Positions 25,858-34,190 of a stretch of 64,000 nt of DNA are shown one piece after another. Location: contig JAOADG010000004.1 of assembly GCA_026417415.1 (NCBI GenBank), positions 60,785-124,784 of the forward strand, written 5' to 3'. Origin of the DNA: a bacterium (GTDB lineage Bacteria; Electryoneota; JAOADG01). The translations under genes and the position numbers were made by a program. The notes beneath the pieces were generated by a model that was not told where the DNA came from, searched no databases, and saw only the letters and a program-made list of their open reading frames with translations. Position 1 is the first letter of the stretch. The number at the start of each line of letters is the position of its first letter.

Positions 25858-26640
25858 GTGTCAAATACAAAAGAAATTACCTTGACCATCAACGAACAAG
25901 TCAATCAAATAAATGATCGAATCATAGATTTAAGCGAACAATTGCCTCAATTGCTTAGTGCGAGAAAATATAGTGAAGCCAAATTAACTGTGGATTCTAT
26001 TTATGTATTACTTAATGTATTGGAAAAATTGAGTACTATAGAAAATGAATTGGCCAGATTACCAGAATTGTTAAGTTCATTAACGCAATCAACACAAGAT
26101 ATAATCCAATTGGAATCTAAAGAAATTTCTCCCAAACCGTCTAAAATTATAAAAAAACCAGTTAAAAAAGTGATCGTTGAAAAAAAATCTCAAGAAGAAC
26201 TCGTAGCTACACAAGAAAAAAAATCAGTTAAAAAAGTATCTAAGAAATCTCTACGAAAAGGCAGACCTACCAAAGAAGAATTTGAATCTGCTGAAAGATT
26301 GCCAAGACACGAACAGAAAGATTTTTATTTTCCCATTTTGGAAGTTCTACAAGAAAACAATGGCAGACAAACAGGTGCTCTTACCATCTTAGGCATCAAA
26401 AACAAAATCGGGGATACATTTTTAGCAGGTGATTATGAATTTATCGGCTCCAATAAAGCGCCACGATGGCAAGTGGTCGCACGTTGGGCACAAAACAAAC
26501 TGAAACAATTAGGATTGGTTACTTCGTTAGAACGTGGCATTTGGGCGTTAACTGATACAGGAAAAGCACTTGTCAATGGAAAAATTCAATTCACTCCTGA
26601 GCAAATTGATAAGATGAAAGTACCGATTACCATTTCATAA
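25858..26640 (+). CDS. Coiled-coil, Lys-rich linker and Mrr_N-type winged-helix protein
   Basis: 260 residues, starting at GTG 25858 with a very strong GAAGGAGG. Residues 1-85 are helical with heptad-like leucines. Residues 90-140 are Lys/Ser-rich with repeated KKxxKK blocks. The last 110 residues match the winged-helix domain found at the N-terminus of Mrr-type restriction proteins: FYFPILEVLQENNGRQT, then RWQVVARWAQNKLKQLGLV and RGIWALTDTGKALV. No endonuclease domain follows, so restriction activity is not expected; a small DNA-binding regulator or nucleoid protein is plausible. It is monocistronic, ending in a terminator. Confidence 0.6.
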   Translation: MSNTKEITLTINEQVNQINDRIIDLSEQLPQLLSARKYSEAKLTVDSIYVLLNVLEKLSTIENELARLPELLSSLTQSTQDIIQLESKEISPKPSKIIKKPVKKVIVEKKSQEELVATQEKKSVKKVSKKSLRKGRPTKEEFESAERLPRHEQKDFYFPILEVLQENNGRQTGALTILGIKNKIGDTFLAGDYEFIGSNKAPRWQVVARWAQNKLKQLGLVTSLERGIWALTDTGKALVNGKIQFTPEQIDKMKVPITIS

Positions 26641-26664
26641 CTCCATGTAAAGATATTTTTCGTT

Positions 26665-26691
26665 AGGGCGGGTACTATAACCGCCCTTTTT
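26665..26691 (+). terminator. Intrinsic terminator
   Basis: AGGGCGG / CCGCCCT stem (26665-26671, 26681-26687) with a 9-nt loop followed by a T-run, 25 bp after the winged-helix gene. Confidence 0.85.
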
Positions 26692-26759
26692 GATTTTGCA
26701 ACTAAGTTACGTCTTTTGTACACTAACGATATAACCCAATCAATTCAACTGGAGTGTAT

Positions 26760-29351
26760 ATGAAAACAGTTTCTATCCTTTTAATCTTTCTGACTCTAAG
26801 TATGGCTACTTTCGCACAAAACAATCAACCTCCACAAATCAAAGGGATAGGATTATCTACCCATCCTATGACGACCCATTCGGGAACCAGTGGCATTTTA
26901 TCTTTGTGGGGTAATCCTGCAGGCGTCGCTACTTATGGCGGTGCAGGGTTTGTATGGATGCTTCCGATGGATAGCACCAACTATTTAAAAGATTTTACGG
27001 CAGCAGTTAAATTAGGTGGTTTTGCATTCTCTGGTGAATGGAAAAACGATGTTCCACAGAATACACCAAAAACTGCAGTGTATCATATGGTTATGAGTGC
27101 TGAAATCAATGATGGAATTTATTTTGGATCGCGATATCGTTTCTCAAAAAATCTGCCTTGGCAAAATGAATGGAGCGTAGGTCTTCTAACACGCCCCTAT
27201 TCGTGGCTTTCAATAGGTGCTACCGCAAAAAACATTAATCAGACAAAAGTACTTAACGAAAAGACAAAGCCATCCTACGATTTTGGATTTGCATTAAGAC
27301 CTTTGGCTTGGATGTCTTGGAAACATAGTCATCGCATCACTTTGGCAACTGATGTCACTATCTATGAAGAAAATTCTACACTCGTAACCAATCGTAATCC
27401 TGTAAAATATGGTGATAAACTTAATCCAAGATTTTTTTTAGAAATAGAACCTGTTAACGGATTGAAACTTCAAACTCAATATGCAAGTGATGATAAAGAG
27501 TTAAAAGTGGGATTAGCTTTAGCAACCGATCAATCAGCAGTGATGCATTCGGTTCGCACGAAAGATGGAAAAATGGTAGGTGGTTATTCTGGTACTCTCT
27601 ATGAAGACGAACTACTTACCTTACCTATCCATTTAGAGAAATTCTTAGTGAAAATGAAAGTACCCATAACATTAGAAGAAGAAAAAACACCATTTAGTTT
27701 CTTTTCAAAACCACAACCTCAATTGGAAAATTTTCTGAAAAAAATTCGTCGTCTATCTAAGGATCCGCAAGTAGTAGGATTGGTATTAGAAATTGAAGAG
27801 ATTCAATATCCTATGTCCACACTTCAAGCGGTGATGCGAGAGTTGAAACAATTTAAAAAAGAAGGTAAAAAGATTTATGTCTATTCAAAATCAATGAGCA
27901 ATCGTTCCTATGCATTGGCTACCATTGCGGATAAAATTTATTTACATCCTGAAGGTGAAGTATTTTTAATTGGGTTTGCTACAAGTGGACTCTACCTGAA
28001 AAAAACACTGGATAAATTAGGTATAGAAATGGAAGTTGAAGCAAGCGGTCCACATAAAACAGCCCCCAATATGTTTACTGAAGATCGAATGACCGAAGAA
28101 GACAGAGCACAACGAGAATGGTTGGTTGGTGATTTATACCGACAGTTTGTAGAAATGATTGCAACCAACAGAAACTGGACTATTGAGAAAACGAAAGAGA
28201 TTATTGATAACGGCCCTTATTTATCAGAAGAGGCAATTCAAGTGAAACTGATTGATTCCACAATCTATGAAGATCAGATTGAGACAGTAATTCAAGAAGC
28301 ATTTACAGGGAAAAAAGTATCGGATAAAGAATCGAAATTACTGTTTGTTAAAATGCACAAAAAAGATGATATAGAAATTCTAAATGCATCTGAATACTTT
28401 GAACAACCGGATATTGATCCACGATGGGATAGACCATTAGAACCAAAAATTGCAGTCATTTATGCTGTAGGTTCAATCACTACGGGCAAATCGGATCCGG
28501 GTGGATTCTTGAACACAAAGACCATGGGTAGTGAGACGATGGTAAAATTGATTCGAAACGCAAGAAAAAACAAACAGGTTAAGGCCATCGTACTACGCAT
28601 TGATTCACCTGGTGGTAGTGGTTTTGCATCAGATGAAATCTGGAGAGAATTGATGTTATGCAAAACCGATGAGAAGACCAGAAAACCGGTCATTGTTTCT
28701 ATGGCTAGTATGGCTGCTTCAGGTGGATATTACATTGCCATTCCAGCAGATACTATAGTTGCAGAAGAAGGAACCATTACCGGTTCTATCGGTGTATTTG
28801 CAATGAGGCCAGTGATTGATAGTACCTTGAAGAAAATTGGAACCAATTATGAAGAAATCAAATTTTCAAAACGAGCGGGAATGTTTAACATTATGAGAAG
28901 ACATACACCCGATGAACGTAAAGTCGTGGAAACCATGGTGAAAGAATTCTATCGTAAATTTGTTCAGAAAGTTGCGGATGGAAGGAATATGAAATGGGAA
29001 CAAGTTGATTCCATCGGAAATGGAAGAGTATGGACAGGAATGCAGGGTTACAAAAATGGTTTAGTAGATACTTTGGGTGGGTTAGATCTTGCCATTGAAA
29101 TCGCAAAACAAGCTGCGAAAATTCCTGATCGTATCAAGCCGGATGTGATCGTTTATTCAAGACCTAGCGGTTGGGATCCTATGGTAGAAATGCAAACCTT
29201 AGTTTATCGTGCATTACCGGAATCTGTTCGTAGTTCTATTCAGAAAGCGCAAGCAATAAAAAACATAGAACAAGGTGGTGTTTTGCTGTTAGCACCCGAT
29301 TGGGTTAGAGATGAAGTTATCCAAGAAAATGATGCTTTCTTCAAAAGATAA
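26760..29351 (+). CDS. sppA: Signal peptide peptidase SppA (S49) with N-terminal outer-membrane-barrel-like domain
   Basis: 863 residues from ATG 26760 (GGAG at 26751-26754; the GTG two codons earlier is rejected). A cleavable signal peptide (about 1-20) is followed by a 240-residue beta-rich segment with LWGNPAGVATYGGAG, the NPAG motif of PorV/UPF0164-type barrels. Two S49 modules follow: the first holds the base lysine (Lys433 in GPHKTAPNMF), the second the nucleophile Ser654 in SMAASGGYY plus RIDSPGGS and GTITGSIGV. Normal SppA proteins have about 600-620 residues and an N-terminal membrane anchor. Here the anchor is replaced by a barrel-like domain, suggesting an outer-membrane location. 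Confidence 0.85.
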   Translation: MKTVSILLIFLTLSMATFAQNNQPPQIKGIGLSTHPMTTHSGTSGILSLWGNPAGVATYGGAGFVWMLPMDSTNYLKDFTAAVKLGGFAFSGEWKNDVPQNTPKTAVYHMVMSAEINDGIYFGSRYRFSKNLPWQNEWSVGLLTRPYSWLSIGATAKNINQTKVLNEKTKPSYDFGFALRPLAWMSWKHSHRITLATDVTIYEENSTLVTNRNPVKYGDKLNPRFFLEIEPVNGLKLQTQYASDDKELKVGLALATDQSAVMHSVRTKDGKMVGGYSGTLYEDELLTLPIHLEKFLVKMKVPITLEEEKTPFSFFSKPQPQLENFLKKIRRLSKDPQVVGLVLEIEEIQYPMSTLQAVMRELKQFKKEGKKIYVYSKSMSNRSYALATIADKIYLHPEGEVFLIGFATSGLYLKKTLDKLGIEMEVEASGPHKTAPNMFTEDRMTEEDRAQREWLVGDLYRQFVEMIATNRNWTIEKTKEIIDNGPYLSEEAIQVKLIDSTIYEDQIETVIQEAFTGKKVSDKESKLLFVKMHKKDDIEILNASEYFEQPDIDPRWDRPLEPKIAVIYAVGSITTGKSDPGGFLNTKTMGSETMVKLIRNARKNKQVKAIVLRIDSPGGSGFASDEIWRELMLCKTDEKTRKPVIVSMASMAASGGYYIAIPADTIVAEEGTITGSIGVFAMRPVIDSTLKKIGTNYEEIKFSKRAGMFNIMRRHTPDERKVVETMVKEFYRKFVQKVADGRNMKWEQVDSIGNGRVWTGMQGYKNGLVDTLGGLDLAIEIAKQAAKIPDRIKPDVIVYSRPSGWDPMVEMQTLVYRALPESVRSSIQKAQAIKNIEQGGVLLLAPDWVRDEVIQENDAFFKR

Positions 29352-29370
29352 AAAGTATATGAACAAAAGG

Positions 29371-29405
29371 GAAAGAGTAGGAGTAAACTTCTACTCTTTC
29401 TTTTT
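29371..29405 (+). terminator. Intrinsic terminator
   Basis: 10-bp perfect stem GAAAGAGTAG / CTACTCTTTC (29371-29380, 29391-29400) with a 10-nt loop and a TTTTTC tail, between sppA and the next gene. Confidence 0.85.
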
Positions 29406-29419
29406 CTAAGGAGATAAGG

Positions 29420-30451
29420 TTGAAACAAGAAGACAAAGGATTTTGTTGGACGATCTCAGAATTTCAACGATTTTTTACTACTGATCCTATAACCAAATTT
29501 TTATGGAAAAGTGATGATCCTTGGAGTAAACAAGCACAAGGTCTATTTCTTCTTCATCCTTCCTTATCACCAATTGAATGTAATGCGAATGAAATTGAAA
29601 GTTTAAGACAAGGCATCATCGCTTTATTGACACGAAAAAATATTTCCATCATTCCACTAAGAAAAGGTGAAATCACTTTCTCTCGCGATGAGAATGTGAT
29701 TGGAATTCGTTATTCCACTCCAAATTCAATATGGCAAAATAAAAGTTTTAGTATTTATGATTTAATACTATTGGCTGATCAACTTTTTCCGACGAGTTTT
29801 TGTGTAGAAAGCAATTTACAAACCCAAGTTGTACTTGCTGCACCACATTCACCATCAGAATCTAAAGTCCATATTCTAGTTCGTGAGGTAGCAAAATTAT
29901 TAAACTGCGGGTTTGTGATTGCATTTGGTTTTCGTGATTCAAAAAGTAAGTATTTCCCAACTCCAATAGGTCGTTTTATTCATGTCAATAGACCTTATGA
30001 AGTTTTACTCAATGAAAAAAACAGAAAGGTATCTGTAAAAACTCAACGTGCTGAAATGGCTTATCAACAATACATCCAAAATCTACAATTAGCCTCAAAA
30101 TCAGAATTACCCATTCCATTTTTAGTCGAAATTCATGGCGCTAAAAATCGAATTCCAAACTATATTCAAATCGCGCAAAATGGTTTCAAAATGGTTCAAA
30201 TTGAAAAAATAAAAGAAATCGCTGTTGAAGAAGCAAAGAACCTTTTACCAAAAACAATAGAGGTGATCGTAGAACAAAACGATGTAAATCTTTTTTTCCG
30301 TGCAAAACAAGCCAAAAAGCATGGTTCAATGCATCCATCCATATCCAAACAATCACTTCATATAGAAATTCCTAAAGCATTGCGTGAAGATCAGACCATT
30401 CAAGCAACCATAAATTTTTTGTTTCAATGTATACAGAAAATTATTCCATAG
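29420..30451 (+). CDS. Putative N-formylglutamate-amidohydrolase-like protein
   Basis: 343 residues, starting at TTG 29420, supported by AAGGAG at 29408-29413. The central part contains VLAAPHS (about 139), GRFIHVNRPYE (about 191) and LVEIHGAKN (about 235), an order of histidines and acids like that of the N-formylglutamate amidohydrolase/zinc carboxypeptidase-like fold; HIEIPKALR near the C-terminus also fits. The first 130 residues are unassigned. No histidine-utilisation genes are nearby, so the amide substrate is unknown. It stands alone between a terminator and the convergent glycosyltransferase. Confidence 0.4.
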   Translation: MKQEDKGFCWTISEFQRFFTTDPITKFLWKSDDPWSKQAQGLFLLHPSLSPIECNANEIESLRQGIIALLTRKNISIIPLRKGEITFSRDENVIGIRYSTPNSIWQNKSFSIYDLILLADQLFPTSFCVESNLQTQVVLAAPHSPSESKVHILVREVAKLLNCGFVIAFGFRDSKSKYFPTPIGRFIHVNRPYEVLLNEKNRKVSVKTQRAEMAYQQYIQNLQLASKSELPIPFLVEIHGAKNRIPNYIQIAQNGFKMVQIEKIKEIAVEEAKNLLPKTIEVIVEQNDVNLFFRAKQAKKHGSMHPSISKQSLHIEIPKALREDQTIQATINFLFQCIQKIIP

Positions 30452-30464
30452 AGGTTATTGAAAT

Positions 30465-31595
30465 TCATACAAACAAACTTGTTAGTGTATTCAATAATTT
30501 TTCTTCTTGTGGTTCCCACAAACAATTTTCTTGAACCCATTTTTGTCCAATAGAAACTTCTTGTTCAGTTTTATCCCAACTGGTCAATAGCGTTCGTATT
30601 TGTGAAGCGAGTTCTTGAGCATTTTCAGAAACATAATACAAGCCCGGCAAATGTTCAGGAAGAACTTCTTTTAGTGCAGTAAGAGGTGTAGAAATCACAG
30701 GTACACCCCAACCCAAATAGTAAAAGATTTTTTGGGGGATATTGTAGCGATAACGACGCATACTGGTAGGCATGACTGCGATCTTCGCTAAACTCATCAA
30801 ATCATAATTTTCTTCTAAAGAAACGTATCCACGATGTTCAACAAAGTTTTGAATTCCACGTTTTGTAAGTGCTTCTTCCCATGGGATTAAGGAAGGATCA
30901 GATGGGGGAGGCCCAGTAAAAATCATTCGTACAGGAAAGTTGTTTTTCACTAAAATTTCAATGGCATCAAGAATAAGCATACCATTTCTTTCAGGTGTTA
31001 GAATTCCACCGTAATGAAGTTCAGGGTGTTGTGAAGGACGTAACGGTTTTTTTCTAAACATTTCATCACGAAAAGGAAAGTTCATTAAGGCAATACAATT
31101 TTGTACTCCTTGTTCTGAATAGTATCTCGCTGTAGGTGTATCACTTGTAAGAACTAAATCAACTTGTCTTGACCATTGTGGAATTTTATGATAGGTGATC
31201 CAATGAAAGAACGGCTTTCGTAGCCAACCACGAGCGTAAGATGCAAAAGGTAAGACGTCTGGATAGTATTCATAAGAATCAAAAATCACTTTACATCCTA
31301 ATTTTCTTTTAAGAGAAAGTGACATTGGCAACATTTCAGGAGCATTGATTTGGATTATATCGGGTGCTTTTTTGAGCATCAGTGTTTGATACAACTTTAT
31401 TCGCTGCAAACGTTCAGAAAAACTTTGTCCACCAGCAAACCCAAAAATTCTTATTCCATCCACTTCTTGATATTGAAACGATGCACGTGCATAAATTTCA
31501 ACATCATAGATTTTCGATTGGGATCGTGCAATGCGCCACAACCTTATGTAATCCCAAGAAGAAATGGTCGCTAAATGTGCAATGCGTAATCTCAT
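30465..31595 (-). CDS. Glycosyltransferase, GT4-like
   Basis: 376 residues, soluble GT-B fold. N-terminal domain with INAPEMLPMS and IFDSYEYYPD; C-terminal domain with YGGILTPERNG, RMIFTGPPPSD, HRGYVSLEENYDLMSLA and the donor-binding QKIFYYLGWGVPVIST. Probably adds a sugar to a cell-surface polysaccharide or lipid carrier. Its ATG overlaps the stop of the membrane GT2 gene by 4 bp, so both work in one pathway. The acceptor is unknown. Confidence 0.8.
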   Translation of the reverse strand: MRLRIAHLATISSWDYIRLWRIARSQSKIYDVEIYARASFQYQEVDGIRIFGFAGGQSFSERLQRIKLYQTLMLKKAPDIIQINAPEMLPMSLSLKRKLGCKVIFDSYEYYPDVLPFASYARGWLRKPFFHWITYHKIPQWSRQVDLVLTSDTPTARYYSEQGVQNCIALMNFPFRDEMFRKKPLRPSQHPELHYGGILTPERNGMLILDAIEILVKNNFPVRMIFTGPPPSDPSLIPWEEALTKRGIQNFVEHRGYVSLEENYDLMSLAKIAVMPTSMRRYRYNIPQKIFYYLGWGVPVISTPLTALKEVLPEHLPGLYYVSENAQELASQIRTLLTSWDKTEQEVSIGQKWVQENCLWEPQEEKLLNTLTSLFV

Positions 31596-32761
31596 TGATT
31601 TGTAATGGTAGAATCAGATTGACGTTCAATTTCCCACATCCCTTTTGGTTTTACCAAAAAAGATTTAATGAGTCCATGAAGTGCAGCAAAAGTAACTAAA
31701 ATGAAGTAGTAGGGAAGACCAAAAACACCTAATCGTAAATTTAGTCGTGATAAAAATCCACCCAATATTCCAATGATCCAGAATAAAGCAATCGCATGGA
31801 AAAATAAGAAATAGAAAGATGAATGTTCTTTAAGAAAATAGGAAAGTGGAAGTAAAGGAAAAAAGAATAAAAACGATGACCACCGTAAAATCTTGTGTAC
31901 AAAAAGCTGATAGGTCATAAGAGGATGTCGAAAAAAATTCAAGTACTCAATTTTCCAAAACAAACTATAAGCAGATTGAAACACAATTCTTACCTTCCTC
32001 TTATATTCGGTCCGTATGTGTTTGCTACCTTGGGCAAATGCAAATGCAGTGGGTTCAAAAAGAACCCAAAATCCTTTTGAAGCAACCATCAATTGGGTGA
32101 TAAAATCATGATTTAAAAAAGGTGGTATCTTATCTAACAACTCTCTCCGTGCAGCAAACAGATCACCAATGCCACCCACGAGCAACCGATATGCACGAGA
32201 TTCAGTGAATTTCAACCAATTCTCAAAATTCCAATACACACTTTCTTGTTCGGTACCCGTGAATTGTTCACCTTTACCGTAAATAGAGTTACCACACACC
32301 ATTCCAACTTTTGGGTTAGAAAAGTGTGCAATGATTCTTTTCAAACTCTGTTTTTCTAACAAAGGATCAGCATCCGTAAACACCACAATTTCCGATGAAG
32401 AAGCTTGAACAGCACGATTCAAAATTTCTGTTTTTCCAACCCGCGGACATTCTAAAAGTTCAATTCCCTTATCTTGAAAACTTTTTACAATTTCATTGGT
32501 GCGATCGGTAGAACCATCAGATGCAACGATTATATGAAGTTTTTCTTTTGGATAATCTAGTTTAAGAAGATTTTCTAATTTTTGCTGAATGACCGATTCT
32601 TCGTTATGTGCAGCTACAATTAAACTCACAGTAGGATAGTTTTGAAGTGGTGGTGCTACAATTTTTTTTCGAAATTGAGAGATGAGAACACTTGAAACTG
32701 GGTACCACAAATAAGTTATCAATAGTAAGGCAAGGCATATCCAAAACAAAATTTCTACCAT
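31592..32761 (-). CDS. Membrane glycosyltransferase family 2
   Basis: 389 residues. A membrane helix at about 3-25 is followed by a GT-A catalytic domain: VSLIVAAHNEE (about 47), IIVASDGSTDRT (about 79) and FTDADPLL with the metal-binding DAD (about 128). Helices near 290-310, 315-335 and 345-365 form the C-terminal membrane part. Layout and motifs resemble polymerising or lipid-linked GT2 enzymes such as chitooligosaccharide or poly-GlcNAc synthases. The QxxRW processivity motif is not clear (near KRKVRIVFQSAYSLFW), so single transfer is more likely. Confidence 0.8.
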   Translation of the reverse strand: MVEILFWICLALLLITYLWYPVSSVLISQFRKKIVAPPLQNYPTVSLIVAAHNEESVIQQKLENLLKLDYPKEKLHIIVASDGSTDRTNEIVKSFQDKGIELLECPRVGKTEILNRAVQASSSEIVVFTDADPLLEKQSLKRIIAHFSNPKVGMVCGNSIYGKGEQFTGTEQESVYWNFENWLKFTESRAYRLLVGGIGDLFAARRELLDKIPPFLNHDFITQLMVASKGFWVLFEPTAFAFAQGSKHIRTEYKRKVRIVFQSAYSLFWKIEYLNFFRHPLMTYQLFVHKILRWSSFLFFFPLLPLSYFLKEHSSFYFLFFHAIALFWIIGILGGFLSRLNLRLGVFGLPYYFILVTFAALHGLIKSFLVKPKGMWEIERQSDSTITNQ

Positions 32762-32836
32762 AAAACACTCAAATCAAAAAACGATTCGCTAAAACATCGT
32801 TCACATAAATTTCTATCTTTTAACTTGAAAAAGTTG

Positions 32837-33850
32837 TTAATTTTTTGTTTCACTTAAACTTGTGGAATGTTTGGGCTGAACTTTTTCACTGGGTGAGATA
32901 TAATGTTTTGCGTTGTTTACTGCAATGGCAGCTTCACTAAATCCAGTTGAAATTAATCGGATTTTCCCTGGGTGATAAACTATATCTCCAGCGGCGAAAA
33001 TTCCCGGAATGTTGGTGGACATATCAAAATCAACGACTACGCCGTTTCCGCGGATATTCAATCCCCATTCTTTGATGGGTCCCAAGTTGGTTAAAAAACC
33101 GATAAAACATAAAATCGCATCTACAGGAAAAGTTTCTTCATCACCGGTAACATTATTGACAATGGTTGCTGCCTCGACTTTATCTTCGCCGTGTATGGCT
33201 TTTAATTGATATTCGGTTTTTACGCGGGCTGAAGTTTTCAATAGTTCACTTACATTCATTTCATGGGCTTGAAATTTTTTCATTAAGTGAATTAGTGTTA
33301 ATTCTTTGGCATGAGGAACTAAAGTTAAACCCCAATCCACTGCACTATCGCCACCACCGATGATAAGAAGCCGTTTTCCATAAAATTGTTCAGGATTACG
33401 GATGATATAGTACACACCGCGATCTTCTAATTTTTTAGCATCTTGTATATCAAGTTTTCTTGGTAAGAATGCTCCTAAACCACAAGCGATAAGAACTGAT
33501 TTTGCAAAGAAAAATTCATTCTGATGACTCATTAATTCAAATCCGTTTTGAAATGGACGTACCACATCAATTCTTGTATTTAAATAAAACGATGGGTTAT
33601 ATCGTTCTGCTTGTGTTTTTAAATTTTGAACCAACTCTTCAGCGAAGATAGCTGTAAAACCAGGGACATCATAAATCTTCTTTTTAGGATACAGTGCTTG
33701 AAGTTGACCACCCGTTTGTGCCATACTATCAAATACCACCGTGCTCATTCCACGTAAACCAGCATAGAAAGCAGCATATAGACCGACTGGACCTGCACCC
33801 ACGATGGCAATGTCTAGAAATTGAAATTGAGAATGGTCTCCATCTGGCAT
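32837..33850 (-). CDS. Ferredoxin--NADP+ reductase, thioredoxin-reductase-like type
   Basis: 337 residues. FAD site IVGAGPVGLYAAFYAG near the N-terminus, TGGQLQALYPKK, NADPH site IIGGGDSAVDWG (about 160) and FAD-closing GIFAAGDIVYHPG. The CxxC redox pair of thioredoxin reductase is missing, which identifies the YumC-type ferredoxin/flavodoxin-NADP+ reductase. Its start lies one base after the stop of the 70-residue ferritin-like gene, with its ribosome-binding site AGGAG inside that gene, so the two proteins are made together. It may feed electrons to the ferritin-like protein directly or through a ferredoxin. Confidence 0.87.
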   Translation of the reverse strand: MPDGDHSQFQFLDIAIVGAGPVGLYAAFYAGLRGMSTVVFDSMAQTGGQLQALYPKKKIYDVPGFTAIFAEELVQNLKTQAERYNPSFYLNTRIDVVRPFQNGFELMSHQNEFFFAKSVLIACGLGAFLPRKLDIQDAKKLEDRGVYYIIRNPEQFYGKRLLIIGGGDSAVDWGLTLVPHAKELTLIHLMKKFQAHEMNVSELLKTSARVKTEYQLKAIHGEDKVEAATIVNNVTGDEETFPVDAILCFIGFLTNLGPIKEWGLNIRGNGVVVDFDMSTNIPGIFAAGDIVYHPGKIRLISTGFSEAAIAVNNAKHYISPSEKVQPKHSTSLSETKN

Positions 33851-33851
33851 A

Positions 33852-34064
33852 TCAATTCTCCTGATATAGGTAACGGTCTAATTCTGCTTGAAGTAGTAAT
33901 TTATGTTTATTTTCTTCTGCTGCTAATTCTAAAAACATCTGACGTGTTGCAGGATTGGTCATGCGTTGGGCTAAACGCAAATAGACACGTTCAGCATCAA
34001 TTTCGTGGTTAAGAGCCCACTGAATCGCTTCAATTGGACTAGCATCAATCGGCGGTTCGTTCAT
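33852..34064 (-). CDS. Mini ferritin-like / rubrerythrin-like half-bundle protein
   Basis: 70 residues. Two helices: the first carries HEIDAERVYLRLA (Glu21), the second ELAAEENKH (Glu51 and His54 as ExxH). These are the ligands contributed by one half of the four-helix diiron site in rubrerythrins, so two copies would be needed to rebuild the site. There is no C-terminal rubredoxin domain. Coupled to the ferredoxin reductase gene downstream by a 1-base gap. Likely task: peroxide or oxygen detoxification, or iron handling, as a homodimer. Acts as the first gene of a two-gene operon behind a possible palindromic operator. Confidence 0.65.
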   Translation of the reverse strand: MNEPPIDASPIEAIQWALNHEIDAERVYLRLAQRMTNPATRQMFLELAAEENKHKLLLQAELDRYLYQEN

Positions 34065-34107
34065 AAGAATCCTCGTCTTATTTTTTGAAAGTTAACTTAT
34101 TCAATTA

Positions 34108-34125
34108 TATTGTGCAAATACAATA
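34108..34125. promoter_or_regulatory. Candidate palindromic operator TATTGT-N6-ACAATA
   Basis: An 18-bp palindrome with 6-bp perfect arms (34108-34113, 34120-34125) in the 126-bp divergent region between the ferritin-like/FNR operon and gltX. Size and AT-richness fit a dimeric repressor site, for example of an iron or redox regulator, but no regulator gene is adjacent and chance palindromes are common in AT-rich DNA. Confidence 0.25.
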
Positions 34126-34190
34126 ATATTCAAACGGATTTCTAATTCAAACACACAATTTCTACAAAACTTAAAACAAGAAAAAGGTTA

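Noticed and set aside
25858-26640. Mrr restriction enzyme or anti-phage defence gene
   Set aside because: Only the winged-helix part is present; no endonuclease motif in it or its neighbours.
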